From Mesorhizobium sp. (GTDB taxonomy: Bacteria; Pseudomonadota; Alphaproteobacteria; Rhizobiales; Rhizobiaceae): a DNA stretch of 64,000 nucleotides. Of the stretch, positions 24,737 through 34,908 are shown piece by piece. A program made the position numbers and the translations under genes. Each line of letters starts with the position of its first letter. Position 1 is the first letter of the stretch. The stretch is taken from assembly GCA_019635735.1 (NCBI GenBank), contig JAHBYX010000008.1, positions 62,001-126,000 of the forward strand. The letters are read 5' to 3'. The notes beneath the pieces were generated by a model, which saw nothing but the letters and a program-made list of their open reading frames with translations, ran no database searches and was not told where the DNA came from.

Positions 24737-26247
24737 CCGCCCTTCCCGCGCTTGATCCGGCACGCCTGTTCGCGGGCATCGACTTCGCGTCGTCGCCGAC
24801 CGTCCTCGTCGCCGTCTCCGGCGGCGGCGATTCCATCGCGCTTTTGAGCCTGCTCGCGCGCCACCTTCCCCCATCCCGCCTTGCCGCCGTGACGATCGAC
24901 CACGCGCTGAGGCCGGGTTCGACAGCCGAGGCCGAGGATGTCGGCCGGTTCTGCCGGAACCTCGGCATCCGCCACTCGATCTCGACATGGGAGGGGCCGA
25001 AGCCCGCCACCGGCCTTTCCGCCACCGCGCGCGAGGCGCGCTACCGCCTGCTGGCGCAGGCGGCGCGGGACCTCGGCGCGACGATGCTGTTTGCCGGCCA
25101 TACCGAGGACGACCAGGCCGAGACGGTGGCGATGCGCGCCGAGCGCGGCGAGGGCCGCGGGCTCGCCGGCATGGCGCCGGCGACGCTGCTCGACGGCCGG
25201 CTGTGGCTGATGCGTCCGTTGCTCGGCGTCCGCCGCGAGGCATTGCGGGACTATCTGCGCATGAGCGGGATCGGCTGGGCGGATGACCCGACCAACGAGG
25301 ACGAGGCCTATGAGCGGGTGCGCATCAGGCGCCGGCTCGCCGATCCGGCGGCGTTCGCGGATGCGATCCGCATCTCCGAGCAGGCCGGGCAGGAGCGCGC
25401 GCGGCTGGGCCAGGCGGCAGCGGACTTGATCGCGGCGGCCGCGAGCCCCGTTCCCGGGTTGATCCAGGTCGATCCGGCCGCGTTTCTCGCGGCCGACAGA
25501 GCGGCCGCCGTCTATGCACTGCGCCTGCTGCTCGCGACCGCCGGCGGCACCGGCCAGCCGCCAGACGAAGGCCGCGCGGCAGCGCTTCTCGAAAAGTTCG
25601 GCGATCCCGCACTGCGCGCTTCGCTGTCGCGCAGCACGGTCGAGCGGCGGAGGGACGTGGTTTACCTGAGGCGTGAGGCGCGGGGCCTGCCGGAGCCGCA
25701 TGTCGCCGTCGACGGCGAGATCTGGGATGGCAGGTTCAGGCTCGGCAATGTCGAGGGCAGAACGGTCGCGCCGGTCGGGCACGCGGGCCGGGGCGCGGAC
25801 GAAGCAGCGGATGTACCGCCGGCTCTGGCACGCGCGGCAACGGCGACCCGTCCAGCCCTGTTCAACGGCGAAGAATGTCTCGGCCTGCTTCCCGGCCGAG
25901 CGGACACGGATCAACCCCCACCCCGTACCCCTCCCCACAAGGGGGAGGGGGAATCCGAGGCGTCGGCGCCCCCCTCCCCCTTGTGGGGAGGGGTACGGGG
26001 TGGGGGTATCGACACCGGTGAAGGTGACGGAACGGCTGAAATCTCAGAGCGCCCGCCTGCTTCTGTTATCGGCCCGCCCGGCATGTCTCCCTCGCCCGGC
26101 CGGCCTTTCGCCACGCCTGTCGCGGCCCCCTTCGCACGTATCCTGCCGTCGTTCGACCTCGCCCCGGCGCGGGCGCTGGCGCGCTTGATCGGCGGCGAAT
26201 TGCCGCCCCCCTCGCCTTATGCCGGCCATAGTGCGCCACGACCTTAA
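24730..26247 (+). CDS. tilS: tRNA(Ile)-lysidine synthase TilS with inserted palindrome
   Basis: The GTG at 24730 overlaps the end of cpoB and gives 505 residues. The PP-loop VSGGGDSIALL is near residue 30, followed by HTEDDQAETVAMRAERGEGRGLAGM around residues 118-142, typical of TilS. The enzyme changes cytidine 34 of the CAU tRNA to lysidine so that it reads AUA, and is essential. Around residues 395-427 the frame reads through a palindromic element (25914-26007) and gives a low-complexity stretch (PPPRTPPHKGEGE, then PPSPLWGGVRGGG). After it, coding resumes with VAAPFARILPSFDLAPARALARLIGGE, which looks like a normal TilS end, so the insertion kept the frame open. Confidence 0.88.
   Translation: MLTALPALDPARLFAGIDFASSPTVLVAVSGGGDSIALLSLLARHLPPSRLAAVTIDHALRPGSTAEAEDVGRFCRNLGIRHSISTWEGPKPATGLSATAREARYRLLAQAARDLGATMLFAGHTEDDQAETVAMRAERGEGRGLAGMAPATLLDGRLWLMRPLLGVRREALRDYLRMSGIGWADDPTNEDEAYERVRIRRRLADPAAFADAIRISEQAGQERARLGQAAADLIAAAASPVPGLIQVDPAAFLAADRAAAVYALRLLLATAGGTGQPPDEGRAAALLEKFGDPALRASLSRSTVERRRDVVYLRREARGLPEPHVAVDGEIWDGRFRLGNVEGRTVAPVGHAGRGADEAADVPPALARAATATRPALFNGEECLGLLPGRADTDQPPPRTPPHKGEGESEASAPPSPLWGGVRGGGIDTGEGDGTAEISERPPASVIGPPGMSPSPGRPFATPVAAPFARILPSFDLAPARALARLIGGELPPPSPYAGHSAPRP
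25914..26007. repeat. perfect 38-bp inverted repeat inside tilS
   Basis: The arms 25914-25951 and 25970-26007 are perfectly complementary over 38 bases and are separated by 18 bases. The sequence is made of C-rich and G-rich blocks (CCCCACCCCGTACCCCTCCC type). It is in frame with tilS and free of stops, so it is translated. The type resembles dispersed intergenic repeats of Hyphomicrobiales and, in behaviour, the palindromic elements found within Rickettsia genes. Confidence 0.9.
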
Positions 26248-26266
26248 CCCAATGGTAGCGGCGTGC

Positions 26267-26295
26267 TTGGCAAGGTGTGCGGGTCTACCTATGTT
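26267..26295 (+). promoter_or_regulatory. probable ftsH promoter
   Basis: TTGGCA at 26267-26272 and TATGTT at 26290-26295 are separated by 17 bases and lie 59 bases before the ftsH ATG. The pattern fits a sigma70-type promoter. Assigned by eye. Confidence 0.45.
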
Positions 26296-26353
26296 AGGCG
26301 TTCAAAACCCACTCTGACAGGCGTCGGTCTCCGCGACGCCAGCGGGACACGAG

Positions 26354-28291
<1,938 letters not shown>

Positions 28292-28312
28292 CGGCACCGG
28301 CAAGGAAATCGG

Positions 28313-28339
28313 AAGGGCGCCTTTGCGGGCGCCCTTTTT
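28313..28339 (+). terminator. Rho-independent terminator of ftsH
   Basis: A 9-bp GC-rich stem (28313-28321 with 28328-28336) is followed by T residues at 28335-28339, about 20 bases after the ftsH stop. Confidence 0.85.
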
Positions 28340-28464
28340 GCATGGCGGCGGTGCCGGCCGGAGACGCACTGCCGTCTGTGGCGAAAATGCGTGATTTGCG
28401 TCTTGTTTCGGCAGCCATGCTTGGCTATGTGTCTGCCGCGCCTTCTGGCGCGACCACGCGATCC

Positions 28465-28554
28465 GGAGAGGTGGCAGAGTGGTCGAATGCACCGCACTCG
28501 AAATGCGGCATGGGTGGAAGCCCATCGGGGGTTCGAATCCCCCCCTCTCCGCCA
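28465..28554 (+). tRNA. tRNA-Ser(CGA)
   Basis: A 90-base class II tRNA with the acceptor stem GGAGAGG/CCTCTCC, discriminator G and an encoded CCA end. The D arm reads TGGCAGAGTGGTCGAATGCA, the anticodon loop is CTCGAAA with anticodon CGA (reads UCG serine codons), a long variable arm (GGCATGGGTGGAAGCCCATC region) follows, and the T arm contains GGTTCGAATCC. All parts pair normally. A decayed gene and accessory genes follow it, so it may have served as an integration site. Confidence 0.97.
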
Positions 28555-28728
28555 GTTCCCTTGTCTCCCGCCAGTTCGCTTCGCTCACGGTTCCGACGGG
28601 GCGGGCGAAAGGCCGGGGCGCAGTCGCGGCCTGAGGCACCGGGTTCGGACTTCATCCCTCACCCTCCGCCATCTGAACGGCATCGCTCCCGCGCCGGCGC
28701 CAGTTCGGCAGGGGCCATTTCGGCAGCC

Positions 28729-28884
28729 TCAGACCTCAAGCCATTCGCGGCGGATGGCTTCATCCGCCAGGAGTTCGGCGGGCGTCCCCTCGAAGACGAT
28801 GCGGCCGTGTCCCATCACGTAGACGCGGTGCGAGATGCGCATGGCGATCACCAGCCGCTGCTCGACCAGGAGGATCGAGATCCC
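28729..28884 (-). pseudogene. 3' remnant of a livF-like branched-chain amino acid ABC ATPase gene
   Basis: About 51 codons ending at 28729 read GISILLVEQRLVIAMRISH, then RVYVMGHGRIVFEGTPAELL and a short tail to the stop. This is the conserved C-terminal part of LivF-type ABC ATPases, from the segment after the Walker B / switch region. The rest, including Walker A and the signature motif, is absent. The frame is open upstream but without any ABC sequence, so the gene was cut by a deletion or rearrangement. No other liv genes are present. It lies 174 bases after tRNA-Ser, which suggests a rearrangement at the tRNA locus. Confidence 0.75.
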
Positions 28885-28940
28885 GCATGGGAAGTGGGCG
28901 GACCGCGGGACGGTCGAGAGTTCGCCGGTGTCACTTCGCC

Positions 28941-28979
28941 ATACGATTGACCGGACGATATACGATCCATATACGATCC
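28941..28979 (+). promoter_or_regulatory. tandem 11-bp repeats, probable operator of the ParD-like gene
   Basis: ATATACGATCC occurs twice without gap at 28958-28968 and 28969-28979, and a partial copy (ATACGATTG) lies at 28941-28949. The repeats are AT-rich compared with the surroundings and end 28 bases before the ParD-like start. They fit binding by a ribbon-helix-helix protein. Inferred from position. Confidence 0.5.
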
Positions 28980-29007
28980 GTTTATCCGCTGATTCCGGGA
29001 GACGCCG

Positions 29008-29214
29008 ATGGGCATCGTGAAGATAGATGACGACCTGCATGAGGAGGTCCGCCGGGCCAGTTCGGTGATGTGCCGCTCGATCAATGCTCAGGCCGAGTTC
29101 TGGATGAAGATCGGCATGCTGGCCGAAGCCAACCCGACGCTCTCCTTCAACGACATCGTCAGGAGGCAGTTCGCAGCGGCGCATGTGCGTCCCGCGGACC
29201 TCGCGGTCGCCTGA
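29008..29214 (+). CDS. ParD-like antitoxin family protein
   Basis: The product has 68 residues. The N-terminus MGIVKIDDDLHEEVRRASSVMCRSINAQAEFW is a short beta strand followed by two helices, the ribbon-helix-helix DNA-binding fold of ParD-like proteins (the PF11903-type group). The C-terminal part (LSFNDIVRRQFAAAHV) is short. No ParE toxin gene follows; instead a methionine aminopeptidase gene begins two bases after the stop. GGGAGA before the ATG is a good ribosome site. It may repress its own operon through the tandem repeats upstream. Whether it still serves as an antitoxin is open. Confidence 0.8.
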   Translation: MGIVKIDDDLHEEVRRASSVMCRSINAQAEFWMKIGMLAEANPTLSFNDIVRRQFAAAHVRPADLAVA

Positions 29215-29215
29215 C

Positions 29216-29995
29216 GTGGTAAAGACCCCGGACGAACTGGCGCTCATGCGCCTGTCGGGCAGGATGCTGGCATCCGTCTTCGAGATGCTCGACGGCCAGG
29301 AACTCGCCGGCATGTCGACATTGCAGGTCGCCGACCTGGTCGACCGCTTCATCACCGTGGACCTAGCGGCGCGTCCGGCCAGCAAGGGGCAGTACGGCTT
29401 CAGGCACGTGCTGAACTGCTCGATCAACCACGTCGTCTGCCACGGCGTGCCCGACCGGCAAGAGATCATCCGTGACGGCGACATCGTCAACTTCGACATC
29501 ACGCTGGAGAAGAACGGCTTCATCGCCGATTCGAGCAAGACCTATGTGGTCGGCAATGCCCCGCCCGCCGCGAGGCGGCTCGTCCGGGTCGCCCAGGAGG
29601 CGATGTGGAAAGGCATAAGACAGGTCCGGCCCGGAGCGCACCTCGGCGACATCGGCTTCGCGATCGAGCGGCATGCCAAGAAGAACGGCTACTCGGTCGT
29701 GCGGGAATATTGCGGGCACGGCATCGGCCGCGAGATGCACGAGGAACCGCAGGTGCTCAATTTCGGACGGCCGGGGACGGGCCTGAAGCTGCGCGAGGGC
29801 ATGGTCTTCACCATCGAGCCGATGGTCAACCAGGGCACCCGCAAGGTCTCGACCGCGAGCGACGGCTGGACGGTCGTGACCAATGACCGGAAGCTCTCCG
29901 CCCAGTTCGAGCACACGGTCGCGGTCACCGGGAACGGCGTCGACGTCCTGACCCTGCGCCGCGACGAAATGCCGATGCTTGAGAGCAGAGCGTAG
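29216..29995 (+). CDS. map: type I methionine aminopeptidase
   Basis: The GTG at 29216 gives 259 residues beginning MVKTPDELALMRLSGRMLAS. The five metal ligands of the pita-bread fold are visible: Asp in VNFDITLEKNGFIADSS (two), His in YCGHGIGREMHEEP, Glu in GMVFTIEPMVNQG and Glu in QFEHTVAVT. Conserved histidines CHGVPD and HEEPQ are also present. The enzyme removes the initiator methionine. A primary map gene normally sits elsewhere in such genomes, so this may be a second copy. It is coupled to the ParD-like gene with a two-base gap, an arrangement that suggests one regulated unit. Confidence 0.92.
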   Translation: MVKTPDELALMRLSGRMLASVFEMLDGQELAGMSTLQVADLVDRFITVDLAARPASKGQYGFRHVLNCSINHVVCHGVPDRQEIIRDGDIVNFDITLEKNGFIADSSKTYVVGNAPPAARRLVRVAQEAMWKGIRQVRPGAHLGDIGFAIERHAKKNGYSVVREYCGHGIGREMHEEPQVLNFGRPGTGLKLREGMVFTIEPMVNQGTRKVSTASDGWTVVTNDRKLSAQFEHTVAVTGNGVDVLTLRRDEMPMLESRA

Positions 29996-30291
29996 TCGCC
30001 CAGCCGCGCCGGCGCCGAGTGGGCTGGCGTGCCGTCAGGCGCCGGCAAGACTCCCGCGGCGAGTGAATTGCTTCACGGACCAGCCGCCCTGAAATGCCTA
30101 CCTATGAGAGCGCAGCCTCGACGGCCGAAGGCGGCCTCGGGCTGTCGCGGCCGTCGATCTGTCCTCGCGGCGTGTCTTGGGCGAAGCGGGGAAGGCGGGG
30201 ATGACGTTGCGGCCCGCCGCCGGCAGCTACGATTCGTAAAGTCCGCTCGGATGTGGCAATCTGCTTCCGTTGCGGCAGCAGGAACATGTTC

Positions 30292-33021
30292 ATGGATGCC
30301 AACGTGACACGCAGGTCGTCCCCGGGCGTCAAGCGCAAGGAACTGGTCGGCAAGCTCAATCAGACGTGCATGCTGGCGTTCAGGGCCGCGGCCGATACGG
30401 CCAAGATGCGCGGCAACCCCTATGTCGAGCTCGTGCACTTCATCCAGCAGGTCGTGCTGTCGGACCGTTCCGACGTGCAGATGATCCTCGCCGAGGCGGG
30501 CGTGGACGCCGCCCGCATCGCCGCCGACATCACGCGGGCGCTCGACAGGCTGCCGCGCGGCGCAACCTCGATCGAGGAGTTTTCCGACCACATCTTCCAC
30601 GCCATCCAGGAGGCCTGGAACCTGGCGCAGCTCGAGTTCGGCGTCGACGAGGTGCGCAGCGCCCATATCCTGCTCGCCGGGCTGAGGACGGCGACGCTCG
30701 AAGGCCTGTTGTCGAAGATCAGCGGCGAATTCGACAAGATCGACGCCGATGCGATGATCGGCCGGCTCGACAGCGTGCTCGACGGATCTCTCGAAGGCCC
30801 GGCCGCCGCCGAGGCGCCGGAAGTCCAGGCTCCCAGGCGCGGGCCGGGCGCGGATTCGGCGCTGGCGAAATACGCCCAGGACCTGACCCAGAGCGCACGT
30901 GACGGCAAGATGGACCCGGTCGTCGGCCGCGATCCGGAGATCCGCCAGATCATCGACATCCTGATGCGCCGCCGGCAGAACAATCCGATCCTCACCGGCG
31001 AGGCGGGCGTCGGCAAGACGGCGGTCGTCGAGGGCTTCGCCATGCGCGTCGCCCGCGGCGACGTGCCGCCGGCCATGCGCAACGTCAGCGTGCGGGCGCT
31101 GGACATCGGGCTGATGCAGGCCGGCGCGAGCGTCAAGGGCGAGTTCGAGAAACGGCTGAAGGCGGTGATCGACGAGGTGCAGGCGTCGGACACGCCGATC
31201 ATCCTGTTCATCGACGAGGCGCATACGCTGATCGGCGCCGGCGGGGCGGCAGGCACGGGCGACGCGGCCAACCTGCTCAAGCCCGCGCTGGCGCGCGGCG
31301 AGCTCAGGACCATCGCGGCGACCACCTGGGCCGAATACAAGCAGCATATCGAGAACGATCCGGCGCTGACGCGGCGTTTCCAGGTCGTCAAGGTCGAGGA
31401 GCCGTCGGAGGCGACGGCCATCCTGATGCTCCGGGGCGTGGTGAGCAATCTCGAGAAGCATCACAGGGTGCAGGTGCTCGACGAGGCGCTGGTGGCCGCG
31501 GTTACGCTGTCCCAACGCTACATCCCGGCCCGCCAGCTGCCGGACAAGGCCGTCAGCCTTCTCGACACCGCCTGCGCCCGGGTGGCGGTGTCGCAGCACG
31601 CCACGCCGGCGGAGGTGGAAGACATAGAGCGGCGCCGGCAGGCGCTGGCCGTCGAGCAGGAGATCATCGGCCGCGAGGCGGCCATCGGCATCGATGTCGG
31701 CGAGCGGCGTGCGCGCGTCGAGGCCGCGCTGGCCGAAACCGAGACGGCTCTCGCGGCGGCGACCGACCGCTGGGACCGCGAGCGCGCGCTGGTGACGGAG
31801 ATCCTCGACCTTCGCGCCAAGCTGCGCGGCGAGGCCGTCGCGCTGGATGACGTGACCGCGCCGCAGGACGGCAACGCGGTGGCGCCGGATGAAGCATCGC
31901 AATCCGCCCCGCCGGACGACATCGCGCCGGACACGGCGGCCGACCTCGCCCGCCTGCGCGAGCTGATGGCGGAGCTCGCGGACGCGCAGGGAGAGGCGCC
32001 GCTGGTGCTGCCCTCCGTCGACCGGAACGCGATCGCCTCGGTCGTGCAGGACTGGACCGGCATACCGACCGGCCGCATGCTGTCGAGCCAGACGGAAAAG
32101 GCGCTGAAGCTCGCCGAGACATTGTCGACGCGCGTCGTCGGTCAGGACCACGCGATGGAGATGATCGCCAGGCGCGTCCAGACCAGCCGCGCCGGGCTCG
32201 GCGCACCGGAAAAGCCGGTCGGCGTCTTCCTGCTCTGCGGCCCCTCCGGCGTGGGCAAAACGGAGACCGCGCTGGCACTCGCCGAGACGCTCTATGGCGG
32301 CGAACAGAACCTGATTTCCATCAACATGTCCGAGTTCCAGGAGGCGCACACCGTCTCGACGCTGAAGGGCGCGCCGCCCGGCTATGTCGGCTACGGCAAG
32401 GGCGGCATCCTGACCGAGGCGGTGCGGCGCAGGCCCTATTCCGTCATCCTGCTCGACGAGGTGGAAAAGGCCCATCCGGACGTGCACGAGATCTTCTTCC
32501 AGGTGTTCGACAAGGGCATGATGGATGACAGCGAGGGCCGTCGCATCGACTTCAAGAACTCGCTGATCCTGCTGACCTCCAATGTCGGCTCGGACGTCAT
32601 CATGGCGAAGACCGACAGCGGCCGCATCCGCACGGGCGTCGAGAATCTGGACAGCGCGCTGCGAGGACCGCTCTTGAAGGTCTTCCCCGCAGCCTTCCTC
32701 GGGCGCGTGGTGACGATCCCCTACTATCCGCTGTCGGACGCGATGATCGAGTCGATCACGCGGCACCAGTTCGGCAAGATCGCGCGCCGGCTGCGGGCCA
32801 ACAACGATGCCGAACTGGTCATTGGCGAGGGAGTGCTCGACCTGATCAAGGCGCGCTGCACCGAGATCGAGTCGGGCGGGCGGATGATCGACGCGATCCT
32901 CACGAATACAGTGCTTCCGGAGCTCAGCCGCGGCGTGCTGAACCGCTCGCTGGAAGGCAGCCCCTTCTCCAAGGTGATGATCGAGGCGTCAGACGCCGGA
33001 TTCACTTACACGTTTGTTTGA
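30292..33021 (+). CDS. clpV: T6SS sheath-disassembly ATPase ClpV (TssH)
   Basis: The ATG at 30292 (MDANVTRRSSPGVKRKELVG), with AGGA eight bases upstream, gives 909 residues; starts at 30286 or 30253 are possible. The N-domain (residues about 15-165) holds the two Clp_N repeats. The first AAA+ module has Walker A GEAGVGKTAVVEG (near residue 240) and IILFIDEAHTLIGAGG; a coiled-coil middle domain follows; the second module has CGPSGVGKTETALALAE (near 650) and ILLDEVEKAHPDVHE. ClpV extracts TssC from contracted sheaths so that subunits can be reused. It stands apart from tssA by 186 bases. Confidence 0.93.
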   Translation: MDANVTRRSSPGVKRKELVGKLNQTCMLAFRAAADTAKMRGNPYVELVHFIQQVVLSDRSDVQMILAEAGVDAARIAADITRALDRLPRGATSIEEFSDHIFHAIQEAWNLAQLEFGVDEVRSAHILLAGLRTATLEGLLSKISGEFDKIDADAMIGRLDSVLDGSLEGPAAAEAPEVQAPRRGPGADSALAKYAQDLTQSARDGKMDPVVGRDPEIRQIIDILMRRRQNNPILTGEAGVGKTAVVEGFAMRVARGDVPPAMRNVSVRALDIGLMQAGASVKGEFEKRLKAVIDEVQASDTPIILFIDEAHTLIGAGGAAGTGDAANLLKPALARGELRTIAATTWAEYKQHIENDPALTRRFQVVKVEEPSEATAILMLRGVVSNLEKHHRVQVLDEALVAAVTLSQRYIPARQLPDKAVSLLDTACARVAVSQHATPAEVEDIERRRQALAVEQEIIGREAAIGIDVGERRARVEAALAETETALAAATDRWDRERALVTEILDLRAKLRGEAVALDDVTAPQDGNAVAPDEASQSAPPDDIAPDTAADLARLRELMAELADAQGEAPLVLPSVDRNAIASVVQDWTGIPTGRMLSSQTEKALKLAETLSTRVVGQDHAMEMIARRVQTSRAGLGAPEKPVGVFLLCGPSGVGKTETALALAETLYGGEQNLISINMSEFQEAHTVSTLKGAPPGYVGYGKGGILTEAVRRRPYSVILLDEVEKAHPDVHEIFFQVFDKGMMDDSEGRRIDFKNSLILLTSNVGSDVIMAKTDSGRIRTGVENLDSALRGPLLKVFPAAFLGRVVTIPYYPLSDAMIESITRHQFGKIARRLRANNDAELVIGEGVLDLIKARCTEIESGGRMIDAILTNTVLPELSRGVLNRSLEGSPFSKVMIEASDAGFTYTFV

Positions 33022-33207
33022 GCACGACTGTTTCCGGGGCACTGGGATCGACACAGATGCAGGTGAAAACTTCAATCTATAACAACCGGTTACTCGTCCG
33101 TTGACCACTTTGATTGAAACGCGGCCTCCTACTTCCCTTGGGGCAGGTGCAGGAGGTATGATCGCCCGGTTCTTCTCTGATGCTGCAACTCGCCGGCAAC
33201 GGAGGTT

Positions 33208-34365
33208 GTGTTGATCGAACTGGCTCAGTGGCTGGCTCCGTTGGACGGTGAGAACCCGTCGGGGGAAGATTTGCGCAACGACGCCCGGTTCCATGACCTC
33301 GAGCGGATCCTGGAACCCCAGGTGAAGGTCGTCTACGACGACCGCAACAAGCCGACGACGCAGGTCTCCACGCCGATCGACTGGAACACGGTTCTCGCGA
33401 GGGCCGCGGAGCTGCGGACGCATGGTCGCGACCTGCGCCTGCTGGTCGTCGTAACGCGCGCGCTCGCCAACGAGGAAGGCCTCGCCGGCCTGGCGGAGGG
33501 GTTGACCCTCATTGCCCGGAGCTTCGACGCCTATTGGGACAACATGCATCCGATGTTGCGCGCCGGCCCGCCGCGCGACGCAGCACTTCGCCGCATCAAC
33601 GCGTTGCTCGATCTGCAGAACAGCCAGTCCGGCGTATTAGGCGACCTCCGGCAACGGACCATGTTCATGTCTCCCGGCATCGGCGCGATAAGCGGGCGCG
33701 ACCTGGAACAAGCCTGTCTCGACGATCGGGCAATGCTCCAGGAAGCGGCATCCGGCCTGAACGCGGCCGAGAAGGCGGTCCTTTCGAAGGCGCACGAGCA
33801 GCTGATCGGCCGCGTGCGGACGGCGATGGCGGCGTTGGCCGACAGGTCGGCCGCGGATCTCGCGGCCCTGGTCGAGGCGGCCCGCACGGCGCGCTCGGCA
33901 ATGGACCAGCTCGACGTCGTCGTGAACGCCCGGCTCGAGACCGTCGGCCCGGCGATCCCGGAGCTCAGCCGTTTCATCGACAGGGTGCTGGCGAGTCTGG
34001 AGCGGGTGCAGCCGGCAAAGGTCAATGCCGAGCAGGCAGTGCACCAGGCGGCGGCGCCGGCGGCGGCACCCCTCCCCAATGGTCACGCGGCGGACTTTCC
34101 CTCGTCGATTTCCGCGACGGCTCTGCCCGACCGGATCACGTCGCGGGACGACGTCGTGAAATGTCTCGATCTCGTGGTCGCGTTCTACGACCGGACGGAA
34201 CCGTCGAGCCCCATCCCGCACCTGGCACGCCGGGTCCGGCGGATGGTCCACATGGATTTCGTCGAGTTGATGGAAGACCTCGCGCCGTCGGGACTGAAGG
34301 AATTCCGGCTACTCGCCGGCATGCAGGACAAAGACAAGAAAGCCGCTCAGAAGGACGAAAGGTAG
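33208..34365 (+). CDS. tssA: T6SS baseplate/cap protein TssA
   Basis: The GTG at 33208 is preceded by GGAGG (33201-33205) and gives 385 residues. The N-terminal ImpA domain is clear: LAQWLAPLDGENPSGEDLRNDARFHDLERILE, then RDLRLLVVVTRALANEEGLAGLAEGL and YWDNMHPML. The C-terminus has the short helical region (RDDVVKCLDLVVAFYDRTEPSSPIPHLARRVRRM). TssA primes baseplate assembly and guides tail polymerisation. It starts the long run of structural genes to tagF with gaps of only a few bases. Confidence 0.92.
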   Translation: MLIELAQWLAPLDGENPSGEDLRNDARFHDLERILEPQVKVVYDDRNKPTTQVSTPIDWNTVLARAAELRTHGRDLRLLVVVTRALANEEGLAGLAEGLTLIARSFDAYWDNMHPMLRAGPPRDAALRRINALLDLQNSQSGVLGDLRQRTMFMSPGIGAISGRDLEQACLDDRAMLQEAASGLNAAEKAVLSKAHEQLIGRVRTAMAALADRSAADLAALVEAARTARSAMDQLDVVVNARLETVGPAIPELSRFIDRVLASLERVQPAKVNAEQAVHQAAAPAAAPLPNGHAADFPSSISATALPDRITSRDDVVKCLDLVVAFYDRTEPSSPIPHLARRVRRMVHMDFVELMEDLAPSGLKEFRLLAGMQDKDKKAAQKDER

Positions 34366-34371
34366 CAGTAC

Positions 34372-34905
34372 ATGGCCGAAAGCAAAGCCAAAGTCATAGA
34401 GCGAAACCGGGCACCCCGCGTGCAGATCGCCTATGACGTCGAGCATTATGGTAGCCCGACGACGATCGAACTGCCCTTTGTGATGGGCGTCATGGCCGAC
34501 CTGGCCGGAGCCTCCCAGACGAAGGAAGCGCAGAAGACCCTGCTCGAGCGCGGCTTCGTCGAGACCGACGCGGGGCGTTTCCCGAAATTCATGGAAGCGC
34601 TCGGGCCGCGCGTGAAGGCGCGGGTCAAGAACGTGCTCCCGCAGGCCGAGGGCAAGGAACGCGACGAGGAACTCGCCGTCGATCTCACCTTCAGCAGCAT
34701 GGGCGACTTCGCTCCGGACCGCATCGCCGAGCAGGTGCCGCAGCTCGCCGAGATCCTGAAGATGCGGCGGCAGCTGGAAGAGCTCCTGGGCTTCATGGAC
34801 GGACGCGTCGACGCCGAGAAGCGGATCGCCCAGATGCTGAACAACGAGCCGCTGCTCGCACAGATCGCCGACCAGGCAATGAGCGAAGACAAGGGCGGAG
34901 AATAA
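34372..34905 (+). CDS. tssB: T6SS contractile sheath small subunit TssB
   Basis: The product has 177 residues, the usual length. The pattern RNRAPRVQIAYDVEHYGSPTTIELPFVMGVMADLAG at the N-terminus and DLTFSSMGDFAPDRIAEQVPQLAEILKMRRQLEELLGFMDG near residues 103-145 are the VipA/TssB signatures. It pairs with TssC to form the contractile sheath around the Hcp tube. tssC follows after three bases. Confidence 0.96.
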   Translation: MAESKAKVIERNRAPRVQIAYDVEHYGSPTTIELPFVMGVMADLAGASQTKEAQKTLLERGFVETDAGRFPKFMEALGPRVKARVKNVLPQAEGKERDEELAVDLTFSSMGDFAPDRIAEQVPQLAEILKMRRQLEELLGFMDGRVDAEKRIAQMLNNEPLLAQIADQAMSEDKGGE

Positions 34906-34908
34906 GCC

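Noticed and set aside
28729..29538. The whole minus-strand open frame around the livF remnant as one gene
   Set aside because: Only the last 51 codons are ABC-like; the rest is antisense to the ParD-like and map genes.
30073..32766. Minus-strand open frame of 897 codons opposite clpV
   Set aside because: Same cause: antisense shadow of clpV with arginine- and histidine-rich low-quality sequence.
33022..33207. Possible sigma54 promoter before tssA
   Set aside because: No TGGCAC-N5-TTGC-type pair is present in the gap; I could not place a promoter there with confidence.
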